Assembly: GCA_012032575.1 (NCBI GenBank)
Contig: JAAUSP010000026.1
Span: forward strand, 1 to 26,516
Direction of reading: 5' to 3'
Source of the DNA: Anaerolineales bacterium
GTDB lineage: Bacteria > Chloroflexota > Anaerolineae > 4572-78 > J111
DNA: 26,516 nt
The notes beneath the pieces are model-generated. The model ran no database searches and was not told the origin of the DNA. It saw nothing but the letters and a program-made list of their open reading frames with translations. A program made the translations under genes and the position numbers. Position 1 is the first letter of the stretch, and each line of letters opens with the position of its first letter. Positions 14,884 through 22,256 of this stretch are shown here, in pieces.

Positions 14884-16365
14884 ATGAGCAAAAAAATAAT
14901 AGTCATTGGCAGCGGCTTTGGGGGTCTGGGAGCAGCAGTTCGGTTGGCCGCCAAAGGCCACGATGTGCAAATTTTTGAGAAACGAGACAAATTAGGAGGG
15001 CGAGCCTACGTTTATGAAAGCAACGGCTTCAAATTTGATGGCGGGCCGACCATTGTCACCGCGCCCTTTATGTTCGACGACATCTTCGCCGCTGCCGGCA
15101 AACGTCGGGAAGATTATTTTGAATTGGTGCCGTGTCACCCTTTTTACCGTATCTTTAACCACGAAGGGCGCTGTTTTGACTACAATGATAATGCTGACTT
15201 TACTTTAAGCCAAATTGAGCAGTGGAGTCCAAAAGACAAAGCCGGCTACCTGAAGTTTATTCATTCTACCAAAGCCATTTTCCAGAAGGGTTTTGTGGAA
15301 CTGGCCGACAAACCTTTTCTCACGCTGATGGATATGCTGCGCATTGTGCCCGATTTAATCAAGCTGCAATCACACAAAAGTGTTTACAGTTACGTGTCTC
15401 AATTTGTGCAGGACGACTTTCTGCGCCGCTGCTTCTCTTTCCACCCGCTGCTGGTGGGCGGCAACCCCTTTGAAACAACCTCTATTTATGCCCTCATCCA
15501 CTACCTGGAACGAGAGTGGGGCGTTCATTACGCCATGGGCGGCACTGGCGCGATTGTCCAGGGCTTGGGCCAGCTGTTTGAAGAGCTAGGGGGACAAATT
15601 TGTGTCAATACCGAGGTAGACGAGATTCTCGTAGAGGGCCGCCGCGTCAGCGGCGTTCGCCTGGCCGATGGGACCATCCACCACGCCGACGTGGTTATCT
15701 CAAACGCCGATGTGGCCTTTACCTACCGCAACCTCATCCCTGAGCAGTACCGGCGCAAATACACCAACCGCAAAATCGAAAAGATGCGTTACAGCATGTC
15801 GCTGTTTGTAATCTATTTTGGCACCAAACGGCGCTACACCGATACCAAACTGGCCCATCACAACATCATTCTGGGGGAACGTTACAAAGGGCTGCTAACC
15901 GACATCTTTACCACCAAACAGCTCTCTAACGATTTCTCGCTCTACCTGCACATGCCCACCCTGACCGACCCCTCCATGGCCCCGGAAGGCTGCGAGAGCT
16001 TTTATGTCCTGTCGCCGGTGCCGCATCTCGGTTCGGGCATTGACTGGACAAAGGCGGCCAAACCCTACCGCGACCGGATCATGCAGTTTTTGGAGGATAA
16101 CTACCTGCCCGATTTACAGGCCAATATCGTGGCCGAACATTATATAGATCCGCTGCACTTTCAGAATACGCTCAACAGCTATCTTGGTTCGGCCTTTTCC
16201 GTCGAGCCAATTTTAACCCAATCGGCCTGGTTTCGGCCTCACAACCGCTCCGAAGAGTTTGATAATTTGTATTTTGTCGGGGCCGGCACGCATCCGGGAG
16301 CGGGTTTGCCGGGGGTGTTATCGTCGGCCAAAATCGCCGATGATTTGATTTCGCGGGGGAATTAA
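14884..16365 (+). CDS. crtI: Phytoene desaturase-family carotenoid oxidoreductase (CrtI-like)
   Basis: 493 residues from ATG 14884 (GGAG six bases upstream; a TTG at 14872 overlaps that site). It starts with the FAD-binding motif [20 protein letters not shown], followed by [20 protein letters not shown], typical of the CrtI/CrtN/CrtD family. The C-terminal FAD block reads [19 protein letters not shown]. Known role: FAD-dependent introduction of double bases bonds into phytoene toward lycopene or a related carotenoid, at the membrane. Length is normal (about 490-510). It stands alone on the plus strand, but crtB lies 8 kb away with the same promoter element. A desaturase of another step, for example CrtN or a ketolase relative, is possible, but the sequence fits CrtI best. 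Confidence 0.94.
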   Translation: MSKKIIVIGSGFGGLGAAVRLAAKGHDVQIFEKRDKLGGRAYVYESNGFKFDGGPTIVTAPFMFDDIFAAAGKRREDYFELVPCHPFYRIFNHEGRCFDYNDNADFTLSQIEQWSPKDKAGYLKFIHSTKAIFQKGFVELADKPFLTLMDMLRIVPDLIKLQSHKSVYSYVSQFVQDDFLRRCFSFHPLLVGGNPFETTSIYALIHYLEREWGVHYAMGGTGAIVQGLGQLFEELGGQICVNTEVDEILVEGRRVSGVRLADGTIHHADVVISNADVAFTYRNLIPEQYRRKYTNRKIEKMRYSMSLFVIYFGTKRRYTDTKLAHHNIILGERYKGLLTDIFTTKQLSNDFSLYLHMPTLTDPSMAPEGCESFYVLSPVPHLGSGIDWTKAAKPYRDRIMQFLEDNYLPDLQANIVAEHYIDPLHFQNTLNSYLGSAFSVEPILTQSAWFRPHNRSEEFDNLYFVGAGTHPGAGLPGVLSSAKIADDLISRGN

Positions 16366-16370
16366 GACTC

Positions 16371-16408
16371 GTGTTGCGTGTTGCATAAGCAAACGCAAGG
16401 CGCAACAC
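16371..16408 (+). terminator. Hairpin after crtI
   Basis: GTGTTGCG (16371-16378) pairs with CGCAACAC (16401-16408), followed by ATTTTAG, six bases after the crtI stop. The T-run is weak, so termination is likely but not certain. Confidence 0.5.
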
Positions 16409-16435
16409 ATTTTAGCTTATTTGTAACCATTCAGG

Positions 16436-16519
16436 CATGTCATTTCGACCGAAGAGAGAAATCTCTGATGCTATGGTGCGCTATAGGGATTTCTCGGCCT
16501 ACGGCCTCGAAATGACATG
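16436..16519. repeat. 84-bp palindromic element with 13-bp perfect terminal inverted repeats
   Basis: CATGTCATTTCGA (16436-16448) and TCGAAATGACATG (16507-16519) are exact complements. The interior also pairs (GAGAGAAATCTCT against AGGGATTTCTC). The motif 'TGTCATTTCGAC...GAGAAATCTC' is of a type found dispersed in many bacterial genomes. It is small, has no gene, and resembles a non-autonomous MITE or REP-type element between convergent genes crtI and modB. Confidence 0.8.
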
Positions 16520-16547
16520 AGGGCTAAGCAATTACTTTGGAACTTGC

Positions 16548-17396
16548 TTAATGGGTCCTCGCCTCCACCTCTCGCTGGAGCAGCCCTTTGACCGCAATCA
16601 AAACCAGAAAAGAACAGCCGACCAGGATGACCGAGAGGGTCAGGGCTACATTCAAATCAAGCTCAAAACCAATGTAGATCGCCAGGGGCATGGTCTGGGT
16701 GCGGCCCGGATAGTTGCCGGCAAAGATAATGGTGGCGCCAAACTCGCCCAGAGCACGGGCCCAGGTCATCACTGCGCCGCTGAGCAGGGCTGACCAGGCC
16801 AGAGGCAGGGTGATAAAACGAAATACCTGTCCGCCACCTGCACCATCGAGCGCCGCTGCCTGCTCCAGGTCTCGATCCACACTGGCAAAGCCCAACGTAG
16901 CCGCTTTGACATAAAAAGGGGCGGCAATAAAAGTTTGAGCCAGAACCACAGCAACCTGGGTAAAGGCAATATGCAGTCCCCAAATCTCCAACCATTCCCC
17001 CACCAATCCTCGCCGCCCGAAGGCCATCAATAATGCCACCCCGGCCACCGAGGGCGGTAAAACCGTCGGCAGGTCCAGCAGGGTGTCAACGGCCCGGCGA
17101 AAAGGGAAGTTATAACGAGCCAGGAGATAAGCTACCGGCGTACCGAAAATAATAGTCACGGCCAGGGTAATTGAGGTGGTTAACAAACTCAGGCTGACCG
17201 CCTGGATGACTTGTGTTTGGCCCAGGTTGGCCCAGAGTTGATCCGGCGGCGTCCGCAGAAACATTGCCACCAGCGGCAAGGCCAGAAAGAGCAGCAGCGG
17301 TAAACTTAACAACCACCAGGGATCACGGAGGCGAATCGGTGGGGTGGCTGACGAAGATTGGGTGCGTCGCGACCACGGCAGGGCAGACTGAGCCAT
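16548..17396 (-). CDS. modB: Molybdate ABC transporter permease ModB
   Basis: 282 residues from ATG 17396, with GAGG five bases upstream; the frame is open further up but overlaps the preceding gene. It has an Arg-rich cytoplasmic N-terminus, then about six hydrophobic segments beginning LLSLPLLLFLALPLVAMFL. The permease EAA-like loop that binds the ATPase is visible as EQAAALDGAGGGQVFRFITL. The motifs PTVLPPSVAGVALLMAFGRR and WARALGEFGATIIFAGNYPG are characteristic of ModB/CysT-type permeases. Inner-membrane channel for molybdate, working with ModA and an ATPase ModC that is absent from the window. It is third in the unit after modA and the TrmO-family gene, 31 bp from the latter. Confidence 0.93.
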   Translation of the reverse strand: MAQSALPWSRRTQSSSATPPIRLRDPWWLLSLPLLLFLALPLVAMFLRTPPDQLWANLGQTQVIQAVSLSLLTTSITLAVTIIFGTPVAYLLARYNFPFRRAVDTLLDLPTVLPPSVAGVALLMAFGRRGLVGEWLEIWGLHIAFTQVAVVLAQTFIAAPFYVKAATLGFASVDRDLEQAAALDGAGGGQVFRFITLPLAWSALLSGAVMTWARALGEFGATIIFAGNYPGRTQTMPLAIYIGFELDLNVALTLSVILVGCSFLVLIAVKGLLQREVEARTH

Positions 17397-17427
17397 TTTT
17401 ACCTCATTTCTTTCGCTGGTAAACCTA

Positions 17428-17907
17428 TTATAGAAACCGCTGATCGGCCCGAACAGAGTAGACCCGGCCAGCGTTCTGCTCAAACCAGCCGGTGGCGGCC
17501 CCCTCGCGGCTGTCGAAGGTAGACACGTAGGGTTTGAGGTCCAGCAGGGGCGTCCCATCCACGATGTCTACATCTTCGATGTGGAGCGTCGCCCCTTCGA
17601 CGCGAATAAGGCGCACGATAGATAAACCAATCGGGTTGGGGCGTTTGGGTGAACGGGTCGCAAAAATACCGTGGGGTTGGTTGTCCAGGAAGGGCGTGAC
17701 CAGCAGGCTGGATTCATGAACCAGATGCAGATGGTAAAGCAGAATGAGGTGAGAAAAGCCCTCAATATCTTGCAGGCCAGTCTGGTAAATTGGGTTAAGT
17801 TCAATCTGACCGGCCACCCCTTGAGCCGCTACTGCCTGGATAGGCATCCCCGCCGGCTCTGGATAGGGCGAGCGAATAATACCAATAGGGGTAAAACAAA
17901 CATCCAT
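17428..17907 (-). CDS. TrmO/TsaA-family tRNA methyltransferase (YaeB-like)
   Basis: 159 residues, TsaA/TrmO domain only. The start is supported by GAGGAG seven bases upstream. Visible motifs: FTPIGIIRSPYPEP at 5-18, FSHLILLYHLHLV at 51-63, ATRSPKRPNPIGLS at 83-96 (binding-site signature) and DGTPLLDLKPYV at 117-128. Known of the family: SAM-dependent N6-methylation of t6A37 in tRNA-Thr(GGU). E. coli TrmO has an extra C-terminal domain (about 235 residues), absent here. Many short homologues lie in molybdenum gene clusters and may have another role. It is placed between modA and modB and probably co-transcribed, so a molybdate-linked job is possible. Confidence 0.88.
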   Translation of the reverse strand: MDVCFTPIGIIRSPYPEPAGMPIQAVAAQGVAGQIELNPIYQTGLQDIEGFSHLILLYHLHLVHESSLLVTPFLDNQPHGIFATRSPKRPNPIGLSIVRLIRVEGATLHIEDVDIVDGTPLLDLKPYVSTFDSREGAATGWFEQNAGRVYSVRADQRFL

Positions 17908-17933
17908 AAAGTATCTCCTCTGGCTAAAAAGGT

Positions 17934-17969
17934 AAGGTGAACCAATACGCCATTGTACCAGTTCACCTT
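17934..17969 (-). other. Hairpin between modA and the TrmO-family gene
   Basis: AAGGTGAAC (17934-17942) pairs with GTTCACCTT (17961-17969). On the minus strand the stem is followed by ACCTTTTT, so it may act as a partial terminator that lowers expression after modA. Confidence 0.5.
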
Positions 17970-18008
17970 TTAGTACAGAAAATAGAGGAGCTTCGGCAGG
18001 ATTAGTTA

Positions 18009-19091
18009 TTATTTAGCCGCTGCTGGAATAAAACCATACTTTTCCAGCACCGCCTGACCGGCCGGCGAGAGCACATAATCCACAAAAGCCTGCGCTTGCG
18101 TGGGCGCGACGCTGTCGCTCACCACCGCAATCGGATAAGTCGCCAGGGTATTCAAACTATCGGGAATGTCAAGCCGGCCCACCTTATCCGCCCCCTCACC
18201 GATAATATCGCTGGTATAAACAATTCCGGCGTCCCCTTCACCCAACGAAACCTTGGTCAGCACCGACCGTACATTCTCCTCATAAGAAACCACATTCTTC
18301 AACACATCGTCCATATAGGTCGGGCTAAAAGCGGTATCAGTAATGGCTTTACCCAGGAAATCCAGCGAATATTGGCCCACCGGCACCTCTTTGGCTGCCA
18401 GAATGAGCTTCAAGCCCGGCTTGGCCAGGTCTTGTAGTTGGGTCAGTCCGGCGGGATTGTCGCCAGGATAAATGACCACCAGCCGATTGCGGACAAAGGT
18501 TTTCTGCGTACCGCTGATGATGCGACCGGCGTCAATAGCGACCTGCATTTGGGTCTTGTTGGCGCTGGCAAACACATCGGCCGGAGCCGCCTGCCCAAGC
18601 TGCTGCGCCAACTGCTGCGACCCGGCAAAATTAAAGGTCAAGGTAACACCGGGATGCTCGGCTGAGAAGGTCTGCCCCATTTCGTTAAAGGCTTCGGTCA
18701 AGGAAGCAGCGGCAAAAACATTCAAATCTGCCGGCTCCAGCGGAGCCATCGCCGCTGCCGTACTATCAAGCAGCGCTTGAGCCTCTTCCGCCCCCGGCAC
18801 GCACAATTTCCAGCCCACTTCAATCACATCGGGGTTGGTGATCTCGGCAAAGGTGGCATCCGCCGCGTGTTTCTGATTGGTTGCTGCGGCAATAGCCGGG
18901 TAAGCCAGCACATCGCCCAGAAGTTTTTCCGAGATTTTACTGAGCCAATCGTCGGCTTGAACCGTATATTCTTCCGCGCAGGTCACTGCGTCTTGCGCCC
19001 GTGGTGCAGCCAGCACAACCGGCGCTAAAGCCGCCAGCAGCAGGCTGATGACAATCCAGCAATTGAATAGGATGGCTATTCTTTTATTCAT
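18009..19091 (-). CDS. modA: LysM-like domain fused to molybdate-binding protein ModA
   Basis: 360 residues. Residues 1-28 are a Sec signal peptide (two basic residues, long Leu/Ala/Val stretch, cleavage likely at VLAAP). Residues about 38-102 form a LysM-like unit: CAEEYTVQADDWLSKISEKL, then NPDVIEVGWKLCVPG. From about residue 120 it is a standard ModA (LNVFAAASLTEAFNEMGQTF, then FNFAGSQQLAQQLGQAAPAD, and YTSDIIG, down to a C-terminal GFIPAA). Normal ModA has about 250 residues, so the extra length is the N-terminal module. Extracytoplasmic capture of molybdate or tungstate for ModB. GGAGAAGGGAA precedes ATG 19091. No lipobox, so the LysM part may anchor it to the wall or glycans. The two Cys of the LysM part could form a disulfide. 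Confidence 0.92.
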   Translation of the reverse strand: MNKRIAILFNCWIVISLLLAALAPVVLAAPRAQDAVTCAEEYTVQADDWLSKISEKLLGDVLAYPAIAAATNQKHAADATFAEITNPDVIEVGWKLCVPGAEEAQALLDSTAAAMAPLEPADLNVFAAASLTEAFNEMGQTFSAEHPGVTLTFNFAGSQQLAQQLGQAAPADVFASANKTQMQVAIDAGRIISGTQKTFVRNRLVVIYPGDNPAGLTQLQDLAKPGLKLILAAKEVPVGQYSLDFLGKAITDTAFSPTYMDDVLKNVVSYEENVRSVLTKVSLGEGDAGIVYTSDIIGEGADKVGRLDIPDSLNTLATYPIAVVSDSVAPTQAQAFVDYVLSPAGQAVLEKYGFIPAAAK

Positions 19092-19122
19092 TTCCCTTCT
19101 CCTTTTTTTGATTATATTATTT

Positions 19123-19149
19123 ATAGATATTTATTAAATAAATAACTAT
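19123..19149. promoter_or_regulatory. Near-perfect AT palindrome upstream of modA (candidate PadR operator)
   Basis: The two 13-base arms around A19136 match at 12 of 13 positions. Its core ATATTTATTAAATAAATAAC (19127-19146) matches 17 of 20 bases with ATATTTATTTAATGAATAAT at 20036-20055, upstream of the NTPase gene. It lies 32-58 bp before the modA start, where the promoter should be. Confidence 0.6.
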
Positions 19150-19233
19150 TTAAAGAATTTGAACTGGATGTCATAAACACCCCTTTAGTCCAACAGATGA
19201 ATTCTCGGTTGCGGGAGAATAAAACCGGCCGGG

Positions 19234-19785
19234 TTAAGTGACGGCTGCCGCCAGCGCTTCCTCACATGTGTCCAGCCAGGTCAGCATCGCTTCGATTTGG
19301 CCCAGCCGAAATTTATGGACCAGCCAATCGTAGGGCTGGCTGTAACGCAAGCTCTCTGTTTCTTCTGCCTGCTCGTGCAGCCACTCGCGACAGGCCAAAC
19401 GCTGCCGTTCAATCAAGCGCGCCACCACCTCCGGCCCTTCGAGCCGGGCGAAGTAAAGTTTCGCCATAAAATCCAGCCGCAGTTTTCGGCCCTGGGCTAC
19501 GGGCTGCTGCACCCAATCCTCAAATGCCTGGCGACCCGCCCCGCTCAACTCGAACATTTTTCGCGGCGGCCGGGCTTCCTGATACTCGATGGTGGTCGTC
19601 ACAAACCCTTCCCGTTCCAGTTTGGTCAACAGGGCATAAAGTTGGCTTTGTTTCATGTGCCAGACCAACCCGAGGCCGGTCGGATCGGAAAGCTGCTGGT
19701 GGATTTCGTAGCCGTACATCGGCTGCCGGCGCAAAAAACCTAACAGCGCAAATTCGGTAGATAAAGGCTCATTGACTCTGGGCAT
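19234..19785 (-). CDS. PadR-family transcriptional regulator
   Basis: 183 residues. The N-terminal winged helix reads STEFALLGFLRRQPMYGYEI (residues 9-28), then HMKQSQLYALLTKLEREGFV near 43-62. RPPRKMFELSGAGRQAF completes the wing. The C-terminal part (from about residue 95) is the helical Vir_act_alpha_C-type dimerisation region, so this is a subfamily-2 type PadR of normal length. It is upstream of and parallel to modA (142-bp gap) and divergent from the NTPase gene. Copies of one AT-rich site flank it on both sides, and a weaker copy lies just before its own start, so autoregulation and control of modA are likely. Effector unknown. Confidence 0.93.
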   Translation of the reverse strand: MPRVNEPLSTEFALLGFLRRQPMYGYEIHQQLSDPTGLGLVWHMKQSQLYALLTKLEREGFVTTTIEYQEARPPRKMFELSGAGRQAFEDWVQQPVAQGRKLRLDFMAKLYFARLEGPEVVARLIERQRLACREWLHEQAEETESLRYSQPYDWLVHKFRLGQIEAMLTWLDTCEEALAAAVT

Positions 19786-19798
19786 AATTGAATGATCG

Positions 19799-19818
19799 AA
19801 TACTTATTTTGTGAATAT
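19799..19818. promoter_or_regulatory. Degenerate copy of the AT-rich site upstream of padR
   Basis: Read on the minus strand, this 20-mer agrees with the modA-upstream site at 13 of 20 positions (ATATT and AAATAA cores kept). It begins 14 bp upstream of the padR start codon. Weak alone, but its position supports autoregulation. Confidence 0.4.
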
Positions 19819-19873
19819 TTGACCCAATTATAACCCTGAAACCAATGAACTGTCAAAACCAGGCGAAAAAATA

Positions 19874-19996
19874 CAGCAATTCCAAATTTAACCCCAGTGC
19901 AGGGGCGAGGCCGGTTGAAAATCGGCTCATTTGGCCCAAGAAGGCTACGTCAACCGGCCTCGCCCCTACGAGTCTCATCCAAATTTGGAAATGCTG
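19874..19996. repeat. Composite inverted-repeat element (about 123 bp)
   Basis: Outer arms CAGCAATTCCAAATTT (19874-19889) and AAATTTGGAAATGCTG (19981-19996) match at 15 of 16 positions. Inner arms AGGGGCGAGGCCGGTTGA (19901-19918) and TCAACCGGCCTCGCCCCT (19950-19967) match perfectly over 18. The GGGGCGAGGC/GCCTCGCCCC core is the kind of short palindrome that is abundant in Chloroflexota intergenic DNA. No gene lies inside. Likely a non-autonomous mobile or REP-like element. Confidence 0.8.
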
Positions 19997-20035
19997 GGGT
20001 TTGACGGTAGTTTTAATTTCTCATATAATACTGCA

Positions 20036-20055
20036 ATATTTATTTAATGAATAAT
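20036..20055. promoter_or_regulatory. AT-rich site upstream of the NTPase gene (candidate PadR operator)
   Basis: ATATTTATTTAATGAATAAT, 17 of 20 identical to the site upstream of modA, placed 26-45 bp before the start codon of the NTPase gene. Confidence 0.55.
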
Positions 20056-20080
20056 TAAAAGATAAGTTTTATTAATACCG

Positions 20081-20641
20081 ATGATGAGTATAACTAACCA
20101 TATCTCAAGTAGCTCTGTGACTTCGCTGATCCTTTTGACTGGGCCACGAGGATGCGGCAAAACCACCGCATGTCTATCCCTGCTGGAGCAGGCCCGGCTA
20201 GCCGGTCTGGATGCAGCCGGCCTGATTTCACCCGCTGTTTATGCGGGCGAGCAAAAAGTGGGGATCGAGGCGCTCGATGTTCGCACCGGTCACTCTCGCC
20301 GGCTGGCGCGGGTCAATAATGGCGTTGCTTCGGCGAGACTGTCTACCCCCGGTTGGATTTTTGACCAGGCGGTGATGGCCTGGGGTAGTGCGGTGCTGCA
20401 AGCCGCAACCCCCTGCGACCTGCTGATTGTTGATGAACTGGGGCCGCTGGAGTGGGAGCAAAGCCGGGGCTGGCTGGCTGGTCTGACGGCCGCCGACTCC
20501 GGGGCCTATGGCCGGGCGGTTGTCGTCGTCCGGCCCGAATTACTGCCCCTGGCTCTGGCCCGCTGGCCCCATGCCGGAGTCATCGAGCTTGGCCTCCCGC
20601 TCGTAAAGACCGTATTTTGCCGCTCCTCAACAGCGATGTAA
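20081..20641 (+). CDS. THEP1-like P-loop NTPase
   Basis: 186 residues. A Walker A motif GPRGCGKTT lies at residues 21-29. Walker B is in CDLLIVDELGPLEW (Asp118, Glu119), whose D-E-x-G-P-x-E form is typical of the THEP1/NTPase_1 nucleoside-triphosphatase family (DUF265/DUF2478-like). The short length matches. The frame after residue 165 (PLVKTVFCRSSTAM) looks less conserved. No good ribosome-binding site precedes ATG 20081, and ATG 20084 is equally possible. Known family role: broad NTP hydrolysis, physiological function unclear; relatives occur in molybdenum-transport clusters. Divergent from padR-modA and sharing their upstream site, it may belong to molybdate handling. Confidence 0.8.
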   Translation: MMSITNHISSSSVTSLILLTGPRGCGKTTACLSLLEQARLAGLDAAGLISPAVYAGEQKVGIEALDVRTGHSRRLARVNNGVASARLSTPGWIFDQAVMAWGSAVLQAATPCDLLIVDELGPLEWEQSRGWLAGLTAADSGAYGRAVVVVRPELLPLALARWPHAGVIELGLPLVKTVFCRSSTAM

Positions 20642-20685
20642 AATAGCGCCGCAATGGGTTTTATACCATAAGAGGAGTCTGTTCA

Positions 20686-22131
20686 ATGAATAACTATCAG
20701 ATGCACATCGCCGGCGAATGGACCGAGAGTGAGTCCGGCCAATCCTTCGAGGTGGTCAGCCCGGTGACGGGTGAACCCATCGGTACGCTGCCCTCCGGTA
20801 CTCGGGCCGATGTCCAGCGCGCCATTGATGCGGCCAACGCGGCCTGGCCTGCCTGGGCCGCCCGCACCCCCTTCGAGCGAGCCGCGCTGCTGGAACGGGC
20901 CGCCTCCATTATCGGCGAACGCCGCGAGGAGTTGGCCCGCACCCTGACTCTGGAGCAGGGCAAGCCCTTGCACGCCGAAGCATACATCGAGGTGGACGAC
21001 ATCGCCGAATACTTCCGCATGGCCGCCGGGGATGCCCGCCGCCTGGAAGGGGTGATGCCGGCCTCGGTGGACGCCAACAAGCGGGTCCTCCTGCAGCGTG
21101 TGCCACGCGGGGTGGTGGGCGTCATCACGCCCTGGAACTGGCCCTACGAAATGCCGGCCGAGGTGGTTGGTCCGGCCCTGGCCTGCGGCAACGCGGTTGT
21201 CTGGGCGGCCGCACCGACCACCTCTATTTGTGCGGTCAAGCTGGCCGAATGTATCCTCGCGGCTGGTCTGCCGCCGGGCCTGCTCAACCTGGTGACCGGC
21301 CCCGGCGCGGTGGTCGGCGATGAGATTGCCGCCAACCCCGGCACTCAGGCCGTCGCCTTCATCGGCTCGATTGCGACCGGTCACACCGTTGCTGCCCGCG
21401 CCGCCGGGAAAGAACTGCTGATTGAAATGGGCGGCAACGGGCCGATGGTGATCCTGGAGGATGCCGACCTGGATCAGGCGGTGGCTGCGACGCTGGTCGG
21501 CTGCTTTCTGGGCGCGGGGCAGAGCTGCAGCGCCAGTGAGCTGATCCTGGTGCAGGAAAGCGTACACGACGAATATGTGCGACGACTGCAAGCGGCGGTG
21601 GAGGAGAAGATCAGGCTGGGCGATCCGTTCGACCCGGCTACGACGTTGGGGCCGCTGAACAATGAACCGACAGCGGCCAAGATGGATCGGCACATAGCTG
21701 ATGCCCTGAGCCGTGGCGCGAAAATCGTCACCGGCGGCCAACGGGCCACGAACCGGCCCACCCCGCTCTATTATCAACCCACGGTGCTCGCTGGGGTGAC
21801 GCTGGAGATGGAAGTCGCACGCGAAGAAACTTTTGGTCCGATTGCGCCGGTGGCCGTCATCCGGGATGAGGGGCAAGCCCTGGAGATTATCAATTCTTCC
21901 GAGTACGGCCTGCTCGCGGCTGTGTTTACCCGCGATTTGCGGCGGGCGTTGAAGTTCGCCGAGGCAGCCCGCGTGGGTTGGGTCAACATCAACGAGTCGA
22001 CCAACTGGTGGGAATTGCATCTGCCCTTTGGCGGCCGGGCCGGGTCACGGAGCGGCTTTGGCCGGGTGGGTGGCCGGCACATTTACGAGCGGCTAACCGA
22101 ATTGAAGACGATTGTCGTCAATTTGGCCTGA
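20686..22131 (+). CDS. NAD(P)-dependent aldehyde dehydrogenase
   Basis: 481 residues, normal ALDH length. Active-site Glu247 (LLIEMGGNGP) and nucleophile Cys281 (LGAGQSCSAS) are in place, as are ITPWNWPYEMP near 148 and the C-terminal EETFGPIAPV and LPFGGRAGSRSGFG. Unusual: the strand that normally reads V-x-K-P-x-E/P, whose Lys contacts the cofactor, reads VVWAAAPTTS here, so this Lys is missing. The usual GST before the cofactor helix reads GSI. Substrate cannot be assigned; succinate-semialdehyde or betaine-aldehyde types are the nearest look-alikes. A ribosome-binding site GAGGAG-like (AGAGGAG) lies before ATG 20686. The gene is GC-richer than the PHA region. It is convergent with the second aldehyde dehydrogenase. 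Confidence 0.93.
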   Translation: MNNYQMHIAGEWTESESGQSFEVVSPVTGEPIGTLPSGTRADVQRAIDAANAAWPAWAARTPFERAALLERAASIIGERREELARTLTLEQGKPLHAEAYIEVDDIAEYFRMAAGDARRLEGVMPASVDANKRVLLQRVPRGVVGVITPWNWPYEMPAEVVGPALACGNAVVWAAAPTTSICAVKLAECILAAGLPPGLLNLVTGPGAVVGDEIAANPGTQAVAFIGSIATGHTVAARAAGKELLIEMGGNGPMVILEDADLDQAVAATLVGCFLGAGQSCSASELILVQESVHDEYVRRLQAAVEEKIRLGDPFDPATTLGPLNNEPTAAKMDRHIADALSRGAKIVTGGQRATNRPTPLYYQPTVLAGVTLEMEVAREETFGPIAPVAVIRDEGQALEIINSSEYGLLAAVFTRDLRRALKFAEAARVGWVNINESTNWWELHLPFGGRAGSRSGFGRVGGRHIYERLTELKTIVVNLA

Positions 22132-22146
22132 GACCTGTACCGAGTT

Positions 22147-22251
22147 TCAGTAGATCCAAATTTAAGGACGCAAAGCGGGCACGCCCACATGTGACTTTGT
22201 TCGGCACGTAGACGTGCCCGCTTCGTGTCCTCGAAATTGGATCCACTGAGT
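22147..22251. repeat. Long imperfect palindrome between convergent aldehyde dehydrogenase genes
   Basis: TCAGTAGATCCAAATTT...AGCGGGCACG (22147-22182) faces CGTGCCCGCT...AAATTGGATCCACTGA (22213-22249), about 36-bp arms with a few mismatches and a 30-base loop. AGCGGGCACG/CGTGCCCGCT is perfect. It may serve as a bidirectional terminator or be a mobile palindromic repeat; there is no T-tract. Confidence 0.75.
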
Positions 22252-22256
22252 TTACT

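Noticed and set aside
20683..22020. Long minus-strand frame of about 445 codons opposite the first aldehyde dehydrogenase
   Set aside because: It is the antisense shadow of a well-conserved GC-rich gene. The protein is His/Arg/Gly-rich with no recognisable motif and no ribosome-binding site.
22118..22256. C-terminal extension of the second aldehyde dehydrogenase down to 22118
   Set aside because: It results from a frameshift near 22487. The repaired frame stops at 22257 with a canonical C-terminus.
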